Shown: in pieces, positions 1 through 12,120 of the stretch | Position numbering within the stretch: the first letter of the stretch is position 1 | Layout: every line of letters begins with the position of its first letter | DNA from: Hybos culiciformis | Lineage: Eukaryota > Arthropoda > Insecta > Diptera > Hybotidae | NCBI GenBank assembly: GCA_964007475.1 | Contig: OZ023273.1 | Coordinates: forward strand, 123,613,812-123,677,811 | DNA length: 64,000 nt | Reading direction: 5' to 3' | Position numbers and translations under genes: made by a program | Notes under the pieces: generated by a model | What the model was told of the DNA's origin: nothing | The model's database searches: none | The model's input: the letters and a program-made list of their open reading frames with translations, nothing else

Positions 1-3000
1 ATAATAAAGAATGGTTTTCAGTTTTAATATAATAATTTTTTTTTAAATATACATCCTTATACACATGTGTGTAAATATTTGTATATATATATCAAGACAA
101 AAAAACTTTTCTATTATTACATGACCGATACTATATATCTGCACCAGGGAATAATAAGTTCTTTCCAAATTGCCAGAGACTAAGTAATATTATTTAGTTT
201 TCAAATAAATCGTGGAATTTATTATGTATAAATTTTTTTAAATGAGGCCATATTTGGTTTGAAGATCTGCATTATAGTTTTAATTGTTTTTTTAATCATA
301 AATATTAATTTTAAATTAAAAAACAGGGAAAATAAAATTCCTTTTTTTTTTTTTCATTGAACTCATCATTTATCCGGAGTTTTGCAGACTAAGGAAAATT
401 ATTAAAAAAAAGAAAAGGAAATCACTGTGTAAAATATAAAATGTTGGTTTGGTGTAAGCAAAATTACATTGAAATTGAGTTAATCTTTTAATCCTTTCAT
501 ATTTATCTCTTCTAATAATCCCTTCTTAGATATTTTAACTAACTATATAGTTATGAAACTGCTTCATAATAAAATCTTTGACTATTAAAAAATATATAAA
601 AAAAAAAGAAGAAATTCATAAAGTTTTTAAAGCTTACAAAAATAACCTTAAAATAAATTATTTAGTTTCAACAATTCCAAGTTTTTCCTTTCGTTACACA
701 CATGAACGCATATCTTTTTAGTTGAATGCAAACTTTTCCTCTTAAGAAAAACAAAATAAAATTTATAAAATATGTTGTGAAAAAAAAGAAAAAAAAAAGT
801 AAGAAATTTTTTTACATTTTTCTTTTTAAGAAAAATTCATAAGGGAAACTTGTTAAAAGTTTTTTTTATACCTTTTCTATTTGTATTTTTTTTTTATGCT
901 ATTTCAGTTTTATATCTAGAGGATGAAAAACATTTTTTTGCTTTTTTGTTAAAAGAAAAAAATTTAACATCCAGGATTTTGAAAGGTATAGGTGGAAATT
1001 TCAACTTTTTTAAGCTGTGATTGTAAAATTGAAGGTTTGTTATATTTTGGGAAATTGGATTTTCACTCTCGGTTAATAAACACTGGGACTGAATCTCAGA
1101 GATACCTATCCAGAACAAGGATTACCGCTGAACCATATATACGTGTTTCTTTTGGCATTATATTTTAATTATTTGAAACACGAATTACTAAAAGAAAAGT
1201 TATTTCCAAAAATTATTTTGTTTTGGAGGCCTATATTTAGAACCGAAATCTATTATACATAATCTGCGGCAAAAAGTTATTTTCAAGAATTGCATGAATT
1301 GACATTTATCTACTACAATTTCCCCTAACTGCAAAAATGCAACCCTTAATTTGAAAGTAAACACGGTATTACATAATTTGGCTCGGCTGTCAAATGGCCG
1401 GATTCGAGCCAGTAGTTAGATAATTATTTGAAGCATTTTAATAACGGACGAAAGATAAAAGGACAGACAAAAAGAGAAAATATTTAGTTTATTTTTTGTT
1501 TTTCATGGAAAACGGGAAAAAACTTAAAACTCTGCAAAAAAAAAATTGTTTACATGGACGAAATTTACAAGTTTATACATAATAGTTTTCATAGATACCA
1601 ATATAGATTTTTTAGTGTGGAAGTTTTCATCAAAATCAGTTCAGTAGTAGAAGATTTAGTTTAAAATAAGTTAAAAACCTTGTGTTTGTGTTTTCATGTT
1701 CGAAATTAAATTTTTTTTTTATTTTCTAATAAAAAGTATATTACAGTTTATAATTTTATTTTTACCTTAAGTATCTTACAAAGCTGTAAATATATCTATA
1801 GAATTTTTTAAATAACCACAACTGTTTCTCACTGTAAAAGAGATAACTGCAAATGAAATCATTTTAATTTTAAGTTTCGAATTGCTGTTTGTTCCCTCAT
1901 AACTAGAATTGTAAAAATTTTATTATGTTTTTAATTATCATTTATATAAACATAATAGTTTATTGTGTGTTAAGATTGTATATTAACTTTCAAATTTATT
2001 TAACTTCCGCGCACAAAGTTTCCTTATAGTTAAAGACCAGAATTGACTGTAAATTAAAGTTCACAGACTGTATTCGTATATCAAAATTTCATTATTGTTA
2101 TATAATTAAAATGACGCAAAAAAATTATATCTGATACTTAAGAAGTTGCTGAACATATATGTATAAGTATTTATTGATGTATGTTGTACGTATAACTAAA
2201 TAAAGTGTATTAAATTATTAGAAATTAGAGTACATATTCGATTACAGTGTTAAATTTAATTTGAAATAAAATATTAACTACTTATCACCGTTCTTCATTA
2301 TTTAATATCATTCCGAATGACACTTAATCTCTTGTTTTATTTGTAATATACAGACAGTGTTGAGATAGATGTATTATGGATAATTATGGATATTAAATTA
2401 TTGGTTTTTTTTACAAGAGTAAATTCTAATAATAAGTTGAAGCGACATTTTGTAACTTTAACATAGGCACAGATACAAGCTTCCGTATTTAAGAACGTTC
2501 GTTAAGCTTGGACAATAACAATTTTAAATCGTTTGCAAAGGACCCTTTTCTTGATATATACAAAAAAAATAGTAGATCTTTCTTTTCCAAATATGACAAT
2601 TTTCTACGTTTATTTATTCTAAAAATATTATGATTTATTTAGATCTTTTATTATTTTTAACAGGGAATTTTAAATTTTTCTCTTTCAGTAGAGTAGTATA
2701 TGGTTAGAAGATTTTGTCATCGTTTGAATTATAATTTTTGACTAGAAGGTGCTAAAAAAAGGAAAAGGATATTGTTTCTATTCTTGTTTTTAAATAAATC
2801 ATTAAGTATGACGTTTTGATATATCCTGAAAATTATGTAACCGTAAAATGCAGAAAATTACGACACATTACTTCCTGCACGATTTTAATCTTTTACCATT
2901 GTAGACATACATGAACATAGCTATACAAGACATAAAGAATAATATAGGATGTGGGCAAGTCTATTATAACGTAAGCTTGCTCAGTCATTATTTTTATTAT

Positions 3001-6000
3001 TTTGTAATAAAATTTTGAATAAAATTAAAAATTGCGTAGTGGGAATTACGTTAAAATTACATAAACATTTGTGCAACTTTACTATAAATTTTTTGGGAAG
3101 ACCTTTAAATCATTTCTTTTCACACAAGATGGCTAGGTACAATCGAACTATTTCATATAAGCAATTCCAATACAATACGGCGTTTGCTTTAATTTCTTGG
3201 CACTTTGAACGAAAGATTTTCAAGTCGTTCGTTGATTTTCTACAAATTAAATACTCCAAGTTGTAAAATCCAACCAGATATTATATTATTCTCTACTCAC
3301 TTATCTACTAAATAAAACTACATATTATAATATTATCTAGATGTTAATTGAGTATATAAATGTACAATGAATTATTACACTGACAAAATGTCGGTTGTAT
3401 TGTATCTGTATAAAAGTTAGTTTTCTTTTAAGTTATATATTTCACATTATATGTTTTTAAGTCTGTATGTCTATATACATATATTTAACTCAAGAATTAA
3501 ATGAAAAAGTAATTTTCTTTATCGCCCTCTGAGACTTATATGTATACATAATATATGTATTTACAAAGAGCATAACGAATATATACCTAAATTATCTTGC
3601 ACTTTTTATTTCCTTTTTTTTAAAGAAAATATACATATAATAGGTACAGCATCCAATGCCATTCGGTAGTATTTTCATTTTATTTTTTTCTTCTTCTTCT
3701 TTTTTAGATATTAAATTATTTTAACTAACTATGAAAATTACAGAGATTTATTTTTTTTTTTAAATAGTAGTTAGATATATAAAATGTGCATAAGTTAAGA
3801 GTAAATTTGTCTTGACATCACCTTACCGACTTGATTATTATTTCAATTGTTGATTAGACTTGTAATAAGATTATTATCGAAAAAAAAAAAATATTGACAT
3901 AAGATATTTTTATAGCACTGGTCCATATACATACCATATATACATGCTACAATATATCGAAGCTATTCTTTTTATATTATTGCGATGCTAAAGCGTATAG
4001 TTTTAGGAAGATAATAGTTTTCTTTAACAAAAACTCGAAAATTTGCTCACCTTCTGGTTCAATGTTGGAATTTATTTTTCACTTTATTGCAGTAAGTAGA
4101 AAGTTTAAGAGTTTTTGTGTTATCATATGTCTTATTTTTTTAATTCTAACTATACTTAAGAATATCCATTATTTGTACTTAACATCGCGCATTTTTATAA
4201 TGGTGCATGTATACCTTTTTAATATGAAAATAATTAAATTTAATTTGCTGGAAAATGGTAGCGTTTTTTTGTTCTCCTGCATGCATCTTAAACACTTAAA
4301 ATAATATCATTATTATGATTGTTAATGTTTTTCTTTTTCGTAACCACATTATAGATATAATATATTATTTCTATCCTGAAATTTACCATGAATTAGGATG
4401 TGAAATGTGGAATGAAACTATATGAGCATAGACTTTTATCTTATAATGAGTAGTGATTCAAATATTCTACAGTATGTGTTTTGTTTCCATTTAAAAAAAC
4501 AAAACATAATTTTTGTTTTAAAATGAACAATTTGAACTCAAAATTTCATCTTTCCAATCATACGTTTACAATCATACATTTTTAAGTTTTTAGTTTGAAA
4601 ATAAGAATTTTGGGTTTTGTAGCCTGCCTCGAAAACAAGGTTGTAGTTGAGCTTTGATTGCAGGGATATTACAATCTCGACTGAAAAGATTTTTTAACAT
4701 ATGTTAGAGGTTGAGTGATCTGGATTTTCAAATTTTCTAAATGCTGTGTGTAGTTGCATCTACGTCTACATACCTACAATACTGTATTAATTGGAAAATG
4801 GAATTTGATTTTAATAACAAATAATTTTTTTCCAAAACAATAAATTCTCTTTTCTACCGTTGATGTAGGAAGTAAGTACAATTATTCTCGTTTGCAAATA
4901 GGAAAATAAATTTTGCATGGTTTAATTTTACAATGGAAAAATATGAAAGAGTTATTAATTGAAAGGAAAAATAAATTAGTTTATGGATCTCTAGACCGAC
5001 TAGAGATGTCGTTATCATTAAACAATAATGTATGTTATATGCATCTTGAACTATATACAAAGTGAATTTTTTTTTGAATTGAAAACAAAATTATTTTTAT
5101 ATAGAAAATGTTTTTCGACAATGCATTTACTTTTGTTGAGCACATATAATGTCTGTTTTGTAGGTATATGCTGTCATATGAAGATATATAATTATTTTTA
5201 AGTAGATATATCTATAATGTCTTAAGAAAATGGCATTTCTGATACCTACTATTTCTGTTCTTACACAAAAAGTTTAATTTAGATTTTATCACAATTTTGT
5301 AATATTGTACAATTACATATTAATTTATTTATTTCTTAATAAAATGCTGCTTCAACAAAACCGACAGACATACTATTAAGTTGTGCATTAAGTTGTGCAT
5401 TATGTTAAAGATGCAAACTTTAATATAGAAATTTTAGCTACATTTATCAATATTTCACCTTATAATTGGGTATCTTTAGCTCTCAAAATATTCTGTATAA
5501 AATTTTATGATAAAATAAATCCAACAATACCATCAGAATCTTGAACTAATTAGCTGTTCCTTTATATTCAAGATATGGTATAGAAAATGAAATATCGAGG
5601 TCGGAATGTCCCATATTAAGCATAAGACGAAAACAAATTTCCCTGAATTAAAAATTAGAAAAAAATTATAGGTGGCTGTATTCTTTTTTATAATTTCCAC
5701 TTACTAATAACAACTATCCCTTCGCTTTATTGTAAAAAAATGTTAAGGTATATTTTTTTATTAGTAAAAATTAAGGCCTTAATGCAAATGTGTTTTTATT
5801 TTATGTTATCCTTTACATTTCAATTTTCATTTTTTCACAAAAAAAAAAAAGTTTTTGTTATTTTTTAATAAAATTAAATTTTCTGAAGGCATTTTGCACG
5901 TTTCTCATTTTTTATTTGGTAATATTAACATTAAGAAATAAACATATCAATGTAGATATAGTAATAAAAGCTAGTTATATATAAAAGGAGCTTTTAACAT

Positions 6001-6034
6001 AGTATGTATCTTTGTACAGAACGTACATTTATAT
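1..6034. other. AT-rich non-coding tract
   Basis: No supported gene. The longest ATG-initiated frames (about 60-83 codons, for example plus strand 3015-3266 and minus strand 894-1118) are rich in Phe, Lys, Ile and Asn, as expected of random AT-rich DNA, and show no motif I recognise. Poly-A/T runs and TATA-rich stretches are frequent. A small GC-richer hairpin at 1379-1411 is listed separately. A 13-bp direct duplication (ttaagttgtgcat) lies near 5377-5402. Confidence 0.75.
1379..1411. other. Small GC-rich hairpin
   Basis: TGGCTCG at 1379-1385 is exactly complementary to CGAGCCA at 1405-1411, giving a 7-bp stem around a 19-nt loop. It includes a weak match to a tRNA B-box (ATTCGAGCC), but no cloverleaf can be folded around it. 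It may be a relic of a tRNA-derived repeat or chance. It stands out only because its surroundings are so AT-rich. Confidence 0.35.
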
Positions 6035-6419
6035 AGGATTCGTTTAATTTGTCGTAAACAATTCATTATAAAGGCAATTCATCGTAAATCAATTGATCGT
6101 AAATTAATTGATCGTAAATGAATTTATCGTAAATTAATTCGTAAGGTAAAAAATAAGTGAAACATCGGTATTTATATGTACGTATGATGGATGCGTGGCG
6201 GTGCCCGTCGAAGTTCTTAATTTACGATAAATTGATTTACGATGAATTGGTTTACGATGATGAATTGGTTTACGATGAATAAATTTACGATGAATTGGTT
6301 TACGATGAATTGATTTTAGATGAATTGCTCTTACGATGAATTGTTTTTCGGTAATTTGTTTACGATGAATCTATTTACGACGAATTGTTTACTACGGATA
6401 GTCCGTATATCATTTATAT
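6026..6419. mobile_element. Foldback element made of 15-bp repeats
   Basis: The element occupies about 6035-6410. The left arm (about 6051-6144) holds repeated units of the type AATTCATCGTAAA, with variants. The right arm (about 6218-6391) holds many copies of the complementary form TTTACGATGAATTGG at about 15-bp spacing. The arms are unequal, roughly 90 and 170 bp. The unique spacer at 6145-6217 includes a GC-richer stretch (gatgcgtggcggtgcccgtc). An identical 9-bp direct repeat, catttatat, occurs at 6026-6034 and 6411-6419 and could be a target-site duplication. In sequence this AT-rich a 9-mer match is weak evidence, and the outermost ends do not form clean terminal inverted repeats. Arms made of short tandem repeats are the hallmark of foldback-type transposons. 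No transposase is present, so it could only move with help from elsewhere. Confidence 0.7.
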
Positions 6420-7413
6420 CTCTATCTCAATATTATTTTATGCTTTATTTTTTAAATGCACGTAGTAGGATCAGAACGATGAACGTACTATATATACAAT
6501 GTAATGTACAATGTGTATATCTGGACTATTATATTTTAAATTATTTTATGAAAACAGCCTTAGAAAAATAATTCCTCCATTGAATTGACAAAGAAAAAAT
6601 TTAAATTTATATCCGACTTATACACCAACTTTTTTATTTAATAATAAAAATAGAATTTTTAATTTCCAATTTGAAAAAAATCAGTAAAAAACATAATAAT
6701 ATAATTCACAAAAATGAAGTGACATAAGTCCGACGACGATTTTTCAACAATGTGGGAGCTATAGTGTCAAACCTCCCAATCAAAAAAAATTATATATAAA
6801 ATTAGAATTTTCGAATATAATTAAATTTAAGCAGACTAATCAAGATGATATAAGAGCTTATACATACATCTTTGTTGTTGTGATTTAATTTGATATGCGT
6901 AAAGCTTAGTTAGTAAAAATTTTAATAAATAATTACTTTATAAGTAATTATTGTATTTATAATAATATGAATTATTATATTTAGATAATAGATTAGTCAT
7001 ATACTAAAGAAAGACATTTTCATAAGTGTTTCAAAAATATAAATTTTACTACAGAAACATTTGTTCTCTTTTGATTTTGTTTCTTTGTGGAGCCAAGTAA
7101 CAATAGGTGGTCATAAATACAGAAAAATATTTATACAACCCTAAATATATATAAGTTATTTACAATACGAACAATTATATATTGTATAGATTACATCCTT
7201 AGATATGTATATTTTAAGATATTTACATAAATAAAAAATATACAATTGAAGTGTGGTTTTAAAGTACAGAAAATTCTGTAATAATTGTTTTATTTTCGGT
7301 AGGTATGTCATTTTAAAATGTTTACACATCATACATTATTCTTATATAATGATATACCTAATACCTATATACATAACTTTTATTCCAGTTCCATACAAGA
7401 ATATCATCATATA
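6420..7413. other. AT-rich non-coding tract
   Basis: No gene, RNA or organised repeat is seen. The sequence is ordinary AT-rich background with many short poly-A and TATA stretches. Confidence 0.75.
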
Positions 7414-7852
7414 TACGAAGGCGATTTGATAAGTCCTTGAAAAAAAAATTTATATTTCCTAGGCTTTTTCAACCGAAATATCTGAACAACCAAATATTTT
7501 TTAAAGTTTTATGGTTGAACCAAATCGTTGCACAACTCAAGGGCGTTTGTTGTCGACAGAAAAGAAATACATCTCTGATCCTGCAGCAACCGTACTCATG
7601 TTCAAATATTTATGAAAAATGTTATGTGCCCATTCAGTTGAGATCATCTGTAGTATGGTGACCCACAAGAGTAAAATATCACTTTTGATACGATTGCGAA
7701 ATTACGCAAACTTATCTACTTTATATGGCTACAAACACAGAACAAAGTAATATTTCTGCATGTGTTTTAGTTAGAGATCGTAATTCATATGGGATTTGTG
7801 ATTGTGACACTCTGTGCTGAATTTTTCAGGGACTTATCAAATCACCATCGTA
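7414..7852. mobile_element. Mariner-type MITE with TA target duplication
   Basis: The element spans 7416-7850 (435 bp) and is bounded by TA on both sides (7414-7415 and 7851-7852). The ends are inverted repeats of about 29 bp. The left begins CGAAGGCGATTTGATAAG and the right, read inward on the other strand, begins CGATGGTGATTTGATAAG. They differ at about three positions and continue into a TCCYTGAAAAA stretch. TA duplications and ends of this type are typical of Tc1/mariner elements. The interior has no transposase I can recognise. The 74-codon plus-strand frame at 7437-7661 starts inside the left repeat and is not evidently coding. At 435 bp against about 1.3 kb for a full mariner, this is a non-autonomous deletion derivative or MITE. 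Confidence 0.85.
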
Positions 7853-8320
7853 TAGTATATTTAAGTTTTTTCTCTTCATACATTCCAAATTTACTTTTGT
7901 CACAATTTTTTTTTTTATAATTGAAACAAATAAATTAAAATGTTACGAGACATTTTCAAAAAAAAAAAAAAATTAATAATATAAAGTTCTGTTCATATTT
8001 TGAATATGTAAATTAAAAAAGTAATTAAAAGATTGAAGAATTATTTAAACAAAAAAGAAATTGTACCAGATTAAAGCAAAAGAGAGGAATTTTCTTAATT
8101 AATTTAATCAACATTTTCTAATTGACTTGAAGTAGGTATATTATAGTCAAATGTGATGGTAACTTTGTTCAAACTTTACAGCGCAACTATGATTTACTGT
8201 CGGTCGAATAAAAAATTACTGCCATTTCGGCACCAATCTTAAGGTGATATGTCAGTATGGGACTCTACATATTTCTCACATATTTTTCAAGAAGAGGTAT
8301 AAACTTTCTAGCTAATCATG

Positions 8321-8359
8321 TCGTTAAATTATTTTAATATCGTTAAATTATTTTAATAT
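8321..8359. repeat. Two-copy 19-bp tandem duplication
   Basis: The unit tcgttaaattattttaata is present twice head-to-tail without mismatch. This looks like a recent local slippage duplication. Confidence 0.8.
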
Positions 8360-10587
8360 CATTATCTGGATTTACACATTTCTCAATATCAAACTAGCCA
8401 TGGTTTTATTTACAAACCAATTTTTTTGGTTCATTCAATTGAAATTCCGAATAAGTGAGAATTGTATTTATTTCTTTTTCTAATTTTGAAAAAAATTTTT
8501 GTTATTATGTATAATTATTATAAGTATATTTTACGTACATATATACCCTAAATTTTTATGTCTTTAAAAAAAAAAATAATGTTTTATGGTTGAAAAGGCA
8601 TAAAAAAAATTGTTGTGGAAATCAATAAAAACCTAATTTTTACTTCTTGGAGACAAATTTTTTTTATTTTTTCTTTTCTCGTTAAATAATGATGTAAATA
8701 TTTTGGCAACAAAATGATAAAATATTAAAAAAAAAAAAATTGTATAATATTCTTGTAGTACTTATTTTCATATACATAATTATGTAAAATAGGTTACCAA
8801 ATCATAAAAATGTATATTTATATTACCCATTTTGTTAAATGGTAATTTTCGAAGCAACCATTATTAATAAGATGCAAAACAAATTATGCAAAAACATTTT
8901 CATGAATTTTGTTCTTTTTTTTTTATTTATTTTTCATTTCTGATTTAATAAATGATAAATAAAAAAAATTGTATTTCAAAAGAAAATAACGAAAAAATTT
9001 TGTCTACTCATAGAAATATTTAACATTCTATCATTCAACAACGAAATTATGGAAATCAATTATAATAATATAAGAAAATATTTTTTTTTCCATAATTAAA
9101 AATAAAAATTTCAATAAAAAAAAAAAATCATCATGTTAATTATTCATCACAAGTCTACACAGAAATCATACTTGTGTATGATTTGGGAGCTTTAAAATGT
9201 AAATACAGCTTTTCTTAATTTAAAACAAAAATATTAAATTTTGTATGAGAATTAAGAGGTGCAGTGTGGAATAAGGCTATAAGAAGGCCTATAGTATAAC
9301 TATAATATAGAGAATATCATTGAGTTCCCTGATGATAAATTTAATTAAAAGGAAATTAACACTCGAAGTTCCTATATCGACCTACAGCTATCCATTACAA
9401 AAAACAAATTTCTTCTCTTACTGTTAAAATTTTCCCAAAATAAGTATAGTATGTTATATAAATATCAATTACTAATGGTCCTCAATATTTATTTATTTTT
9501 TTTTTAATTTATAATTAATCCTGTATGCTCTTAAAATTAAACCCAATAAATAGTTTATATGAAAATGTCACATAAAAGTGAAAATTAGTTTCTAAATATA
9601 ATTTTCATTAGAGTTCTTATAGAAATAATAAAATCTAGAATTTATTAGCTTTAACTCAATAACTATCTCAATATCAATAATAGATTTTTCTTTTGAATAA
9701 TATCAAGTGATTATAGAATTTCATTGTCATGACATAAGAAATATATTTTTCTTTTTATTTTTCCATCACAAATTTTTTTTTTATTTTAACTATATTATAT
9801 AAAGATTGTTCTTTGTATATTGTTTGGAAGATGATATGGTATTGATAAATAAATGAAATTTTCATTATATTCATGTTAAGTAGATTGCTTTTTCTGATCA
9901 ATGTTATAGGTTTATGTTTCAGCTTAGGCATAGAAAAATTTTTTATATTCTTTATTGAGCAGAAGTTAGCCTCATGAGATACATATACTATAAATTCGAA
10001 ATAAATAAATTTTCTATTTTTATGTAAATAAATATTACCATTATGTATATTTATGTTAGGTATATCTCTAATCTTATTACTAAAAGTATATGGTATTGTA
10101 TATTGTATAATATGTAATGTATATAAGTATTTATAACAAACAAGAAAATGAAAATCATTTAGCGAAAGAATTCAAATATTTTATATATACGTATACAAAA
10201 ACGACTTAAAAAATCAGTCATGCAAAGAAGAATGATGCCCACAAAAGATATATCTTGTTTTATTCCAAGTATATTTATTTTTGTTCATTGCGGAACATCT
10301 ATTCATTTCGATTAGAGATGGAATATTTTCTTCATAAGTCGTTTATAAATTTATGTTTTTTTTTTTGTTAATTTCTTTAGAAGATATTTTGTTTTGATAA
10401 ATTAAGTATATGAATCGGTTACATCAGAGTTTAAAAAAAAAAAGAATTTTTGAGCAAATTCTAGAATCCTAGCGATATTTCGGGGAAAAAAATTCATTTA
10501 TGTACATAATTAGATAAACGTTAGAAAAGTGATAATTTTCCTAAATAATATTAATTTAATTATGTTAACACTTCAAAATGATATTAA

Positions 10588-10743
10588 GTTGCCGGTAAGA
10601 CGAAGATTCGTTATGGTGATTCGGTTCTAGACTTTAAGGGCTTAAGAGGTCAACATAATATTATGTATTTTATATTAAATGACACAAAAACGAAAAAGGA
10701 TAACATAAACCAAAATATGTTTTACTCAAAAATTCATATCTAA
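10588..10743 (+). other. Unassigned 51-codon open frame
   Basis: A frame opens just after a TAA at 10585-10587 and runs 51 codons to TAA at 10741-10743. It has no ATG near its beginning. The first 24 codons (VAGKTKIRYGDSVLDFKGLR and onward) have a more balanced amino-acid composition than the Phe/Lys/Ile-rich chance frames elsewhere. The remainder is Lys/Asn/Ile-rich. I recognise no domain. It may be a decayed transposon fragment, an exon fragment or chance. Confidence 0.15.
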
Positions 10744-11789
10744 ATTTACTGATAAATGCATCAAAATGCATTCAATTTTGGACGTAGTTAACATTATAAT
10801 GTTGTAAATATAAAATTTAAATCAAAACGGAACTTTTCACAAAACCTCATTTATTTATTGCTCACTTTTATACCAAATGGGATTTTCACGGCAACATTTT
10901 ATACGTAAAAATCACTTACATTACAATATATTATTATTTTCAGAACGGAAATAGTAATATAGAAGCGAAGAAGAATAAATAGGATGTATGGTTCAAATTC
11001 AAGATACGTTTTATATACACAAATTATGTTGGGGATATTATTATCTCTAAAAATAAAAAAAAAATATATAAAAAAAAATAAAAGACAAGAGAGCACAAAA
11101 GATTTGCCTATGGATTTTGTGGAAAATGTTTCAAATTATTGTTCTGATTTTATCTTATAGAAATTTCAAACATTGTTTAGTCACATTACAAAAGAAAATT
11201 ACTAACATAAATTAAAATAAAATGTGTTTTATATATAAATATTATATATATACAAATATATAAATATGTGTTTTTTTTTTGTCCCGCCACATTAAACTCA
11301 TGATTAAAACAATAATTTATGTTTCTTTTTTTATAAACAAATTTAAGGATAAAAATTCTAATAACATTCAGTTTTAAATTGCTATATTTATTATTATGTA
11401 TTATACAAAGTTAAGTGTATAGTATGGTATAATATTTCTTGTACAGTAAAATTTAATAATATGGCTGCATTCTTAAAAACTTCATTGAATTTAAGAACTA
11501 TTATAACACCGCTTTACCTTTTATTATTTTAATTTTATTATTTTTAATAATTTTCACTTCAGGCGTCTTATTACTCTTATTATCAACATAAAATACATTG
11601 TACATAATTTTGATTTGATTTTATTGTGTAATTAAAAATATTTTATGTTTAAAGTTATTTTCCATTATTAAAGGTAAATTTAATTCTGAAATTACAATTA
11701 TACTTTAACAAAAAAAAAACATAAACCTCTACGATTGTTCTAGTACATCTAGTATCAAAATTAAAGTAAAAATAAAAAACTATCTGATT

Positions 11790-12120
11790 TTTTATCAAGC
11801 TGGTTTGCAATCAGCGTTGGACTTGGCGGTGGATACAGTGTGTGATTGATAATAGGAAACGTTTCAAAATAATTTAATTACTTATATATTTTTTCGTATG
11901 CTCTCGTGCAGTAACTTTAACAAATTTCCTAACTTAAAACACTTCGTTTCAGAAGGCGACGCCGATCGGACGATTTCATCTCTTTGACTGCTATGGTTTA
12001 GTAATAATTTTTGACCATATATTTATTTCGTCATTTCCATTTCCGTTGCATCCACTTCCGTTGCATTCTGCTAGGTATCAAAAATCTATAACAGCCTCAA
12101 CAGTTTTAAAAACCCTTAAC
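11790..12120. other. Higher-complexity islet with open frames on both strands
   Basis: This patch is visibly less AT-rich and less repetitive than its flanks. On the minus strand an open frame of 46 codons (12022 down to 11885, stop at 11882-11884) reads sensibly, for example QRDEIVRSASPSETKCFKLG. On the plus strand two frames are also open across 11900-12130, with an acceptor-like tttcag ending at 11951. No protein family is recognised. Possible explanations are an exon, an old transposon fragment or a conserved non-coding element, and the sequence alone does not decide between them. Confidence 0.2.

Noticed and set aside
1379..1411. tRNA-like B-box and hairpin
   Set aside because: The A-box-like sequence is too close, the T-arm stem does not pair and no cloverleaf forms.
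6320..6571. 83-codon plus-strand frame
   Set aside because: It begins inside the right arm of the foldback element and continues into flanking AT-rich sequence.
7437..7661. 74-codon frame inside the mariner MITE considered as transposase
   Set aside because: It starts in the terminal repeat, and no helix-turn-helix or catalytic-region residues can be recognised.
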